Notes under the pieces: model-generated
Database searches by the model: none
What the model saw: only the letters and a program-made list of their open reading frames with translations
What the model was told of the DNA's origin: nothing
Origin: Planctomycetota bacterium
GTDB taxonomy: Bacteria; Planctomycetota; UBA8742; UBA2392
DNA: 64,000 nt
Direction of reading: 5' to 3'
Assembly: GCA_027493625.1 (NCBI GenBank)
Contig: JAOSKM010000002.1
Coordinates: forward strand, 372,001 to 436,000
Translations under genes and position numbers: made by a program
Shown here: piece by piece, positions 19,159 to 26,605 of the stretch
How positions within the stretch are numbered: the first letter of the stretch is position 1
Layout of the letters: each line of letters begins with the position of its first letter

Positions 19159-19394
19159 CGGCGCGGAGCGCCGGTACAATGGAAGCCCCCACCGACCGCC
19201 TTAAGCGGTCGGTGGGGGTTAACGAGCAATGGCAACGAGGCGCGGAGCGCCGGCACACTCGCGGGTCCACCCGCCCGGAGGATCCCCGCAAGTATGTGCC
19301 GGCGCTCCGCGCCTTTCTGTAGAGGTGCCCGCAAACCCCCACCGAATGCTGCGCATTCGGTGGGGGCTTCCGCTGTACAGGCGCTCCACGCCTG
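19159..19394. repeat. Nested compound palindrome cluster (BIME-like), copy 1
   Basis: The order is symmetrical. An outer arm GGCGCGGAGCGCCGGTACA (about 19159-19178) pairs with TGTACAGGCGCTCCACGCC (19375-19393). Inside are two hairpins of one family: CCCCCACCGACCGC/GCGGTCGGTGGGGG (19187-19218) and CCCCCACCGAATGC/GCATTCGGTGGGGG (19336-19366). The core pair is AGGCGCGGAGCGCCGGCACA (19238-19257) with TGTGCCGGCGCTCCGCGCCT (19295-19314). A second copy of this architecture surrounds the IS3 element. It fills most of the mutS upstream gap (19044-19538). The rest of that gap shows only a short palindrome at 19505-19519. Confidence 0.85.
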
Positions 19395-19538
19395 AAGGCA
19401 TGAATCTTTTATCCGAACGGACGTCTGGGGCCGCGAGGGACATGCACTTCGCCGCCGGTCCCTTCTTCGGTGGTTCTCCCCGCGTGAGAGCGAGAGCTAC
19501 CAAACCGGGACTGTCCCGGGTCGAGCGCTGTGCCTCGG

Positions 19539-21098
19539 TTACGGTTTCGCCTCCAGCCAGATCACGCGCTGGCAGGCGTATTCGCCGTCGCCGTTCTTGA
19601 CCAGCAGCTCGATACGGTGGTGGCCGGCGCGCAGCTTGCCCAGCTCGGCCTTCAGGGGCTGCTCGCGGTTGGGCTTGCCTTTGCCGGACTTGTCGTCCGC
19701 GATGTGAACCTTCAGGCGGAACACGCCGCCTTCGCTCTCGACCTTGGCCAGCTTCGGGTTGCCCTGGTAGGCGCCCAGCAGCCAGCATGTCTCCAGGCTG
19801 AACTCGCCGCCGTCGGACAGCAGCACATCGTCAGGCCGTTCGCCAGCCTGCAGCCGCATGTTGTCGGCCCCACCGAGGGAGCCGAGTGCATACTCGTCGG
19901 TTTCAGCCTCCACGACCAGCGCGCGGCAGCAATCCAGCGTGTAACCGTCGCCCTGCTTCCTCCAGACTTCCAGCCGCCAATCACCAGCGGCAAGCCGCGG
20001 AAGAAGCTGAACCGGCTGTTCGGGCTTCTTGCTGCGGCGCGTATCCTCATCGATGAGGCCGACCTGCAGCTCGATCGCTCGGCCTTCTTCGTCGACATTG
20101 AAGCTGTCGATGGAGTCGTAGTCGCCCAGTCGGAGGCTCCAGGCCGGGTGGTAAACACTGGGGCTCTGCAGCTTCAGAGTCTTGGTCCCCCGCACGATGC
20201 GCGCGCTGCCGGCCCATGCGCCGTCGGCCGTGGGCGGCTGCCACAGCGGCGTGTGCGCTGCCTCAACCTGCTTGCCGTCCTGGGTGACCGGCGAGTCCTC
20301 GGGCATCAGCGGCTTGTCGGTCGAAAGCAGCGCGCGCAGGGTGAGGCTGTGGCCGCGCTTCGGGTAGGGCGCGTAGTGGATCTCGCACACGTAGGTGCCG
20401 GGCTTGAGCTTGCCCAGCTTCAGGCTGGTTTGCGCCCAGCCGGTTACGGCCGGGCGAACCCGCTCGCCGGGGTCTTCGCAGCTGATCCAGGCCTGCATCA
20501 CGTTGTTCCGGTCCGGCTTCTCGAACTTGTCGAGCTCCAGCTTCAGCTTGTCGTACGGTGTGCCGAGGGTGACCTGCAGCTCGAACTTGCCGCCTTTATC
20601 CCGTTGCAGGCGCACGCCGGTTTTACGCTCGCCGCCCAGTATGCTCGCGTCGGCCAGCGTGGCGGTGTCGGCCTTTACGCCGGGCTGGGGCTCGTCCTGG
20701 CCGTACTTGCGCGCGAACAGCAGGTAAACGGCGCGCAGACGATACTCGCCGCCCGGCTTGCGCCAGTGGATGTTGACGGGCCAGCTGCCGACCGTGAGCT
20801 CGCCGGTGGCGGCCTTGACCTGCACACTGCGCTCGGCGTTTTCGCCGCGCTGCAGTGTCATGTACAGGTTGATCGCGCCGTCTTCAGGCGCGCCGCCCTT
20901 GTCCAGCGTGAGTTGCCAGCCCTGGCCGGGCATGGCTGTGCTGAAGGTCAGCTCAAAACCCTTGTCAGCGGGCTCGACGCGTGTGGCGTTGAAGGGGCTG
21001 AGGATCAGGTACAGGTTCTGGGCTTCGTCTTCCTGGGCATAGGCGTTGCCCTGCCAGGCCAGGGCCAGCAGCAGGGCGAGGATGGGTGCGTACTTCAT
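19539..21098 (-). CDS. Secreted protein of unknown function
   Basis: The product has 519 residues from the ATG at 21098, which has GAGG eight bases upstream; an earlier Met at 21140 lacks support. A signal peptide (MKYAPILALLLALAWQGNAYAQ) leads into a series of about five beta-rich modules of roughly 90-100 residues. Recurrent patterns include LKLGKLKPGTYVCEIHY, LAAGDWRLEVWRK and LGKLRAGHHRIELLVKN, suggesting repeated carbohydrate- or ligand-binding beta sandwiches. No catalytic motif was recognised. Confidence 0.72.
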   Translation of the reverse strand: MKYAPILALLLALAWQGNAYAQEDEAQNLYLILSPFNATRVEPADKGFELTFSTAMPGQGWQLTLDKGGAPEDGAINLYMTLQRGENAERSVQVKAATGELTVGSWPVNIHWRKPGGEYRLRAVYLLFARKYGQDEPQPGVKADTATLADASILGGERKTGVRLQRDKGGKFELQVTLGTPYDKLKLELDKFEKPDRNNVMQAWISCEDPGERVRPAVTGWAQTSLKLGKLKPGTYVCEIHYAPYPKRGHSLTLRALLSTDKPLMPEDSPVTQDGKQVEAAHTPLWQPPTADGAWAGSARIVRGTKTLKLQSPSVYHPAWSLRLGDYDSIDSFNVDEEGRAIELQVGLIDEDTRRSKKPEQPVQLLPRLAAGDWRLEVWRKQGDGYTLDCCRALVVEAETDEYALGSLGGADNMRLQAGERPDDVLLSDGGEFSLETCWLLGAYQGNPKLAKVESEGGVFRLKVHIADDKSGKGKPNREQPLKAELGKLRAGHHRIELLVKNGDGEYACQRVIWLEAKP

Positions 21099-21260
21099 GG
21101 CGTGAACCTCAAGGGGAGGCCAGGGGCTGCAGCCATTCAATCAGTGGAGGCAGCAGGCCGCGAGCTACGCACCAAGACACCAAACCGAAAGTGAAAGTTC
21201 GTCAGGCCGCAAAATCCGCTTCCGGATTGTGCGCTTTCGCGCAGGGGCCGGGGACAGGCC

Positions 21261-21284
21261 GGGGACAGGCACCTTTGGTGCCTG
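21261..21284. repeat. Left part of a palindrome interrupted by the IS110 element
   Basis: GGGGACAGGCACC, TTT, GGTGCCTG ends at 21284. The missing TCCCC that would complete a perfect 13-bp palindrome lies on the other side of the IS at 22579-22583, followed by GTTTTTT. A partial second copy of the left word (ggggacaggcc) precedes it at 21250-21260. Confidence 0.8.
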
Positions 21285-21365
21285 AGACTATGTAGCGATG
21301 GGTCATCCTGGAGGGGTAGCCTCACGTTTGGCAGTTCGAGGTCTACCCCAACCAGGAGACAAAAC

Positions 21366-22373
21366 ATGACTACATATGTTGGTGTCGACGTGCATTCCTC
21401 GCAATCCACAATCGCAGTCATCACATCCGGCCAGCCCAAGCCCTCGATCATCACGGTCCGCGGCGGCCCCGAGGAAGTCAAAAAGCAGCTTTTAAGAATC
21501 GAAGCTCCCTTCGACTTGTGCTTCGAGGCCAGCTGCGGCTACGGCAAGTGGTTTGAAACCCTCTCAAGCGTCGCTCGTTCGGTCACCGTCGCGCATCCCG
21601 GCCACCTTCGGCTGATCTACGCTTCCAAGCGCAAGAACGACCGTGTCGACGCAAGCAAGCTGGCCAAGCTGCTCTCGGTTGGCGCTGTGCCCGCCGTCTA
21701 CGTCCCGAATGTGCAGGTCCGCGAGTGGCGCGGGCTGATCCGTCACCGCGGCCGCACGGTTGCCAAGTGCACTGCGGTGAAGAACAGCATCCGCGCGTTG
21801 CTGCGTGAGCAGGCGATCAAGGCGCCACGCGGGCTGTGGACGAAGAAGGGGATCCTGTGGCTGACGCAGCTTGATCTGCCGGAGACCACACGTTGGCGGA
21901 TGGACGAGCACCTGGAGGACCTCGAGTTGCTGAAGCAGCGGGTGTCGCGCTTCACGCGCCAGCTCGACCAGATTGCCGCCCGTCACCCGGGCGTGGCGCT
22001 GCTGCGAACGATTCCCGGCGTCGGCACCCGCACGGCCGAGGCGTTCGTGGCCTGGGTGGATGACGCCAGGCGCTTTGCGCGCACCAGCCAGATCGGCGAC
22101 TACTTCGGGTTGGTGCCACGCCAGGACGCCAGCGCAAGGCGCAACCACCTCGGGCACATCACCAAGGACGGGCCGGGCTGCGTCCGCCAGTTGCTGGTCG
22201 AGGCGGCCTGGCAGGGCATCCGTCGCAGCGGCGTGATCCGCGCCAAGTACGAACAGTTCAGGCGCGGGGACAAAGAGCGCACCAAGAAGGCCATCGTCGC
22301 CACGGCGCACTGGCTGGCACGGGTGATGCTGAGCATGCTGCGCAGCGGGGAGGTGTGGCGGCAGGCAGAGTAG
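21366..22373 (+). CDS. IS110-family transposase (DEDD recombinase)
   Basis: This 335-residue protein has an N-terminal DEDD RuvC-like domain (VGVDVHSS at residues 5-12; FEASCGYG; KNDRVDASKLAKLL with the later acidic residues) and a C-terminal Transposase_20 domain (LLRTIPGVGTRTAEAF with the downstream Ser/Gly region). It catalyses RNA-guided donor-target recombination in this family. The reading frame is intact, so the element may be active. AGGAG lies seven bases before the ATG. Confidence 0.95.
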   Translation: MTTYVGVDVHSSQSTIAVITSGQPKPSIITVRGGPEEVKKQLLRIEAPFDLCFEASCGYGKWFETLSSVARSVTVAHPGHLRLIYASKRKNDRVDASKLAKLLSVGAVPAVYVPNVQVREWRGLIRHRGRTVAKCTAVKNSIRALLREQAIKAPRGLWTKKGILWLTQLDLPETTRWRMDEHLEDLELLKQRVSRFTRQLDQIAARHPGVALLRTIPGVGTRTAEAFVAWVDDARRFARTSQIGDYFGLVPRQDASARRNHLGHITKDGPGCVRQLLVEAAWQGIRRSGVIRAKYEQFRRGDKERTKKAIVATAHWLARVMLSMLRSGEVWRQAE

Positions 22374-22576
22374 GGACAACTAAGGCGTGAGGCAGGGGGA
22401 GCTGCGGGTTGGATAAGCCGGACCTCGGACTGGGGACATGACCCTGAGAGGTCGAGTGCCTGAGTGAGGCCGGCGCGAACTCGTCAAGTGATGCCCGCTC
22501 AGGCGGCGACATCGAATAGATGTTTGGACCAACCCCGCAAGCAACCCTCAGCCCCCTTGACCCAATCGCTCATAGA
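22374..22576 (+). ncRNA. Candidate bridge RNA in the IS110 right end
   Basis: The non-coding 3' end contains a stem GACCTC (22421-22426)/GAGGTC (22448-22453) whose loop holds GGGGACA (22432-22438), the reverse complement of the right target half TGTCCCC. GTGCCTGAG (22456-22464) equals the left junction (GTGCCTG plus AG) and is followed by a partner CTCAGGC at 22498-22504. ATAGATG at 22516-22522 repeats the right element end. These are the words a target loop and a donor loop would need. Transcription is not shown. Confidence 0.45.
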
Positions 22577-22588
22577 TGTCCCCGTTTT

Positions 22589-24895
22589 TTACCGATCGCG
22601 GCCCGACAGGATTGTCGGGCCCACCCTTACCGCCAGCAACAGCAGCGGCAGGGCCAGCAGCCACCAGGGGGTCTGGTGATTGGCTGCTATGGCGCAGCCG
22701 GAGTCTTCGTCTTCTCCGCCGCCGGACTGCGTGGCCGTGAAGGTTACGTCCAGGCTGGTGAATGCCAGCGTGCCGCCTGCTTCGCTTACGATAAAGGTGA
22801 TCGTGCCCGGCGCGTCGTGTGTGAACGTGAACGTGTGTTCGCCATTCGACGTCGCGGCGCTGGTTGCGCCGGTCAGTGTGCCGGTCACTCCCACGGGGCT
22901 GACGTTCAGGTTGTAGCTGCCGCTCGTTACCGTCGTCCCCAGCGAATCCACCACCCGTACGATCAGGTCGAAGCTGCTGCCCGCCTGCACGCTGGTGGGC
23001 GTGGCGGCGTCGATCTCCAGCCGCGTGGCCGTGCCCGCCGGCGCGATCGCGATGTTCACCGTGCGCACCTCGCCCCCTGTCAGCCCGTTCACGGTGAACA
23101 CGGCCGTGCCGGTGCCGGGCAGGTCGGCCGTGAAGGTGTGATTGCCGGGCGGCAGGTTCAGCCAGCACCAGAAGCCGTCGGCGGCGCTTAGCCCTGTGTA
23201 GCCGTCGCCGGCGCGGGTGACCCACACGTCCTGCAACGGCTGGCCGGTGGCGAAGTCGGCGATCACGCCCTTCACGATCGCCGTGGTCGGGTTGCTCAGC
23301 CAGGGCAGGTCGGGCGTGCTCGCCGGCTGCTCGTAGGGTTTGCCGGCAGCGCTCAGGTTGCTCCAGAAGTTCAGGCTGTTGGCGGCCCCGTAGCTCCAGA
23401 CCATGGTGCCCTGGCAGCCGAAGCCGCGCGCGGCCGTGATCTCGTTGACGGTCTCGGTTTCGTTGGCGTCGCTGGTGGCGCTCATGCCCGGGTAGATGTG
23501 ACGGCCGGAAGCGCTGGCCTGCCAGTCGGGCACCAGGTCGCTGAAATCGGGCAGGCTGCCGCCGTCGGCCCAGTAGCACTGGGGGGCGATCCAGTCCAGC
23601 GCGCCCTGGGCCAGCCAGGCCTTGGCGTCCTGGTGGCGCGGCAGGCCGTAGTAGTAGCCGCTGGGGTAGCCGGCGTAGGCGCTGGCCGCATAAAGGCCCA
23701 GCGGCGCGGCGCTGAGCTGAATGTGCGGATTCACGCCGTGGACCTCGGCGTAGACGTCGCGCAGGAAGCGGGTGATCTGGTCGGCGGTCCAGTCGTCGAA
23801 GTTCAGCGCGTCCGGGTTGGCGCCGCCGGTGCGGCGGGCCTCGCTGACGCTGTCGTGGCTGTAGACGGGCTCGGGCATTCTAATGCGGTCAAAGTGAATG
23901 CCGTCGAGCGCCGGGTAGGTGTTCACGATGTGCATGACCTGCTTGCGCAGGTAGGCCTGCACGTCGGGGTGCCCAGGGGCCAGCCAGTAGTAGCCGTCCA
24001 CGGGCGAGTTGATGGGCGTGCCGGTTGCGTCGGCGATGATCCAGGTGGGGTTGGCGCTGGCAAAGGCGCTGGTGCAGACGTGGGTGTTGAAATAGCAGTG
24101 CAGCTCAAGGCCCAACGCGTGGGCGGCGCTGATCGCGTAGGCCAGCGCGTCGTCGCCGCTTCCGTTGCTGATCAGGCTGCTCAGCGGCTCGTAGGGCGAG
24201 GGATACAGCGTGGTGGTGTCGCCGCGCATCTGCAGCACCACGGCGTTGAAGTTGCCGGCCTTGGCGTTGGCCATGATGGTGTTGATGTTCGCCTTCCAGA
24301 CGCTGGGCGTGGTGGAGGGCCACTCGAAACGGCTGACCCACACGCCGCGGAACTCGTCGGGCGCCGTCGCTGCGCTGACCGGCGTGAAGCGCGCGGCGTC
24401 GGCGATCACCACCTGGCCGGTCTGGGCGTTGTTGGCGAGCTCGAGGTAGCCGCCCGTGCCGGCGTTGAAATCAAAGCTGCCCAGGCTCACCCACTGGCCG
24501 CCGTTCAATTGCTGGTTCAGGCGCACGGTGGTGCTGCCGTTGGCGTGATGGATCGTGAAAGGCGCGTCGTCCGCGCGGTTGCTGCCCGCCGGGTACCAGA
24601 CTTCCACGGTGTAGGTATCGGCCGCGAGGCTGGGCCGCCATTCCACGGTGCCGGTGGGGCCGGCGCCTGCGCCGACGGCGCCTTTGTACAGGTAGTCGCT
24701 GCCGTATCTGCCCGGAGCAACGGTACCACTGGTCCAGCTACCGAACGTGACGCTGAAACCGGTGTCCACATTGTCGATCACCACCTGCGCGGCAAGACTC
24801 GCGCAGCACGACACAAGAGCCGCAAGCGCCAGCGCGCGGCCCAGCCACCCCAGGATATCCGTGAAGGCAATCGCGCGGCCGAAGCGCAACCTCAC
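22589..24895 (-). CDS. Secreted GHL10-type glycoside hydrolase with golvesin and Ig-like domains
   Basis: The start is GTG at 24895, overlapping the upstream stop as GTGA with GGAGG five bases before it; an earlier ATG at 24958 lies inside the neighbour. After a signal peptide come a golvesin-like domain (about residues 40-155) and a GHL10/DUF187 TIM barrel (about 160-500: EFRGVWVSRFEW, LDGIHFDRIR, IAPQCYWAD). Then follow a carboxypeptidase-regulatory-like module, an Ig-like module and a C-terminal sorting tail. That tail is SGCAIAA, a hydrophobic span and terminal Arg residues, resembling JDVT/MYXO-CTERM. It is likely exported and processed at the envelope. Confidence 0.85.
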   Translation of the reverse strand: MRLRFGRAIAFTDILGWLGRALALAALVSCCASLAAQVVIDNVDTGFSVTFGSWTSGTVAPGRYGSDYLYKGAVGAGAGPTGTVEWRPSLAADTYTVEVWYPAGSNRADDAPFTIHHANGSTTVRLNQQLNGGQWVSLGSFDFNAGTGGYLELANNAQTGQVVIADAARFTPVSAATAPDEFRGVWVSRFEWPSTTPSVWKANINTIMANAKAGNFNAVVLQMRGDTTTLYPSPYEPLSSLISNGSGDDALAYAISAAHALGLELHCYFNTHVCTSAFASANPTWIIADATGTPINSPVDGYYWLAPGHPDVQAYLRKQVMHIVNTYPALDGIHFDRIRMPEPVYSHDSVSEARRTGGANPDALNFDDWTADQITRFLRDVYAEVHGVNPHIQLSAAPLGLYAASAYAGYPSGYYYGLPRHQDAKAWLAQGALDWIAPQCYWADGGSLPDFSDLVPDWQASASGRHIYPGMSATSDANETETVNEITAARGFGCQGTMVWSYGAANSLNFWSNLSAAGKPYEQPASTPDLPWLSNPTTAIVKGVIADFATGQPLQDVWVTRAGDGYTGLSAADGFWCWLNLPPGNHTFTADLPGTGTAVFTVNGLTGGEVRTVNIAIAPAGTATRLEIDAATPTSVQAGSSFDLIVRVVDSLGTTVTSGSYNLNVSPVGVTGTLTGATSAATSNGEHTFTFTHDAPGTITFIVSEAGGTLAFTSLDVTFTATQSGGGEDEDSGCAIAANHQTPWWLLALPLLLLAVRVGPTILSGRDR

Positions 24896-26322
24896 GCCCA
24901 CCTCCAGCGCAGGGCGGCAAACGCGCCAAGCACGCCCAGCAGCGCCATCAGCAGCCATGAGCTGTCGGCTCCGCTGCTGCAGCCGCTGTCGCCGGCGCTG
25001 CCCGTGCTGCCCGAGGACGCGGCCGAAAGGGTGAAGCTGTCAGGCGTGGGGTAGCCGATGTTGCCGCCCGCCTGGTTGTACGAGCGCACCTGCCAGAAGT
25101 AGGCCACGCCGGGCGTCAGTCCGCTCCAGTTGTGGCTGTTCACGCGACCGACGTTGATGGTCTGGAACGTGCCCGTGGCGCCGGCCAGGTCGGCGGCGCT
25201 CTCGGCAATCTCCAGGTGGTAGCCGTCGGCCCACATCGCCCAGTTCCAGGCCAGGCTGACTTCCGTGCCGCTCAGCGGCGTGGCGGCCAGGCCCGTAGGC
25301 GCACCCGGCGCAGGAGCCGCGCTGAGCTGCTTGAACCACACGGCGTCCGCCAGCACCACGCTGGGGTTTGCGTTGTTGGCCAGCTTCACGTAGCCGCTGG
25401 TGCCCGTGAAGAACGGGAAGCTGCCGAGGCTGTGCCACGCGCCGCCGTTTACCTGCTGGTTCACGGCCACGGCGCTGTCGCCGTTGGCGTGGTGCACCGT
25501 GAAGGGCGAGTTGTCCGCGCGGTTGCTGCCGTCCGGGTAATACACCAGCACCTCGTAGGTGCCGCCCTCGGGCAGGTCCGGGCGCCATTCGCACTCGGCC
25601 GTGACGCTGCCGCCGCTGCTGGCGAAGCGGTAATCGGCGCCGTAACGGCCGGCGGCGGTGCTGCCGGTGGACCACGAGCCGCTGAGCGTGCTGAAGCCGG
25701 CGTCCACGTTGTCGATGATGCGGTCGTTGGCGCCGACGCCTGTACCGAGGCGGTTGTTGACCTCGGTGACGAAGGTGTTCCAGTCGAAGTAAGCGCCCGG
25801 GTCGGAGCGGTTCCAGGGCTGGATCTGCTGGTGCGCTACCAGGCCCACGCCGTTGAAGTCGTTGGTCTGGGGGCTGGTGGTCGCCTGCCCGGGCGGGTGC
25901 ACGGCCTGCACGCCGTGGGTGTAGCAAAGCCAGGCTACCAGGTCGTAGAGGGCGGGCAGGATGCCCTGCGTCCAGGTGCTGGCCTGGCCCGCGTAGCCGG
26001 CGCACTCGATACCGATGCTGCGGTTATTGTAGTAGGTGGCGTGCCAGGCCTGGTTGCTGTCGGCGACCAGCTGTTTGATCTCGCTGCCGTCTTCCTTGAT
26101 TACATAGTGGGCGCTGGCGTTGGCGGAGGGGTTTTTCAGCCAGCTGACCGCGCCGGAGTACGAGCCCTCGGTGGTGTGGATCACGATCGAGTCGATGGCG
26201 ACGGAACGACCAGGGGTGTAGTTGGGGCTTGGGTCCCAGATGATCGTTGGCTGGGACGGCTGGGCGGCCAGCAGCCCGCCAAGGGAAAACAGCACCGCCA
26301 GAAGCGCGAGCTTCGTGTACAT
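24892..26322 (-). CDS. Secreted N-acetylmuramoyl-L-alanine amidase with golvesin and FN3 domains
   Basis: The 476-residue protein has a signal peptide (1-20) and an Amidase_2 domain (about 25-190). Zinc-ligand candidates are the His in IVIHTTEG and the His in VGLVAHQQIQPWNRSDPG, where the final D/P segment is conserved. It also shows the SAHYVIKEDG and NRSIGIECAG segments. It cleaves the peptide stem from glycan chains. A golvesin-like domain (about 200-325) and FN3 domain (about 335-430) follow. The tail SGCSSGADSS, a hydrophobic span and RWRW is a C-terminal sorting signal. GGAG six bases before the ATG sets the start. Confidence 0.9.
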   Translation of the reverse strand: MYTKLALLAVLFSLGGLLAAQPSQPTIIWDPSPNYTPGRSVAIDSIVIHTTEGSYSGAVSWLKNPSANASAHYVIKEDGSEIKQLVADSNQAWHATYYNNRSIGIECAGYAGQASTWTQGILPALYDLVAWLCYTHGVQAVHPPGQATTSPQTNDFNGVGLVAHQQIQPWNRSDPGAYFDWNTFVTEVNNRLGTGVGANDRIIDNVDAGFSTLSGSWSTGSTAAGRYGADYRFASSGGSVTAECEWRPDLPEGGTYEVLVYYPDGSNRADNSPFTVHHANGDSAVAVNQQVNGGAWHSLGSFPFFTGTSGYVKLANNANPSVVLADAVWFKQLSAAPAPGAPTGLAATPLSGTEVSLAWNWAMWADGYHLEIAESAADLAGATGTFQTINVGRVNSHNWSGLTPGVAYFWQVRSYNQAGGNIGYPTPDSFTLSAASSGSTGSAGDSGCSSGADSSWLLMALLGVLGAFAALRWRWA

Positions 26323-26605
26323 GGGTTTCTCCGCACCAATTGCCTAACGAGAGTGCGTTTTATCAACGGGAACGGGAATGCAAGGAGAAAGGGGGGATTT
26401 TGGGGGAACAAGCGGCCGGATGCGCGAGCGCGCGGCCGGATGCGGCTGAGTTCCCCCGCGCGCTTGCGCTTGCGGCTCCTGTTTGCCCCTCGTCCCGTCA
26501 CGCCTGCGTCACCGGCTCGGGGAATGTATGTGTACAGCTTGACAGCCTTTAGGTGAGGGCTAGATTGAGCTTTCTGCCAGCACCCCCCTGAAGGAGTTTT
26601 CAACG
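26323..26605. other. Divergent promoter region between amidase and HEAT-repeat genes
   Basis: These 283 bases have no gene. The left part (26380-26480) holds G runs and repeated cggccggatgcg words. The right end has AAGGAG nine bases before the HEAT-protein ATG. No clear core promoter was chosen. Confidence 0.4.

Larger units (their letters stand above)
21283..22578 (+). mobile_element. IS110-family insertion sequence (IS1111-like layout)
   Basis: The boundaries follow from the split palindrome: TG occurs at both junctions (21283-21284 and 22577-22578), giving an element of about 1.29 kb with a 2-base core. Short subterminal inverted repeats CTATG (21288-21292) and CATAG (22571-22575) lie just inside. 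The left non-coding end is short (about 80 bases) and the right one long (about 195 bases). That fits the IS1111 subgroup, where the bridge RNA is encoded 3' of the transposase. Confidence 0.75.

Noticed and set aside
19044..19334. N-terminal extension of MutS by about 97 residues
   Set aside because: It runs through the compound palindrome cluster, and the MutS family begins at the ATG at 19043.
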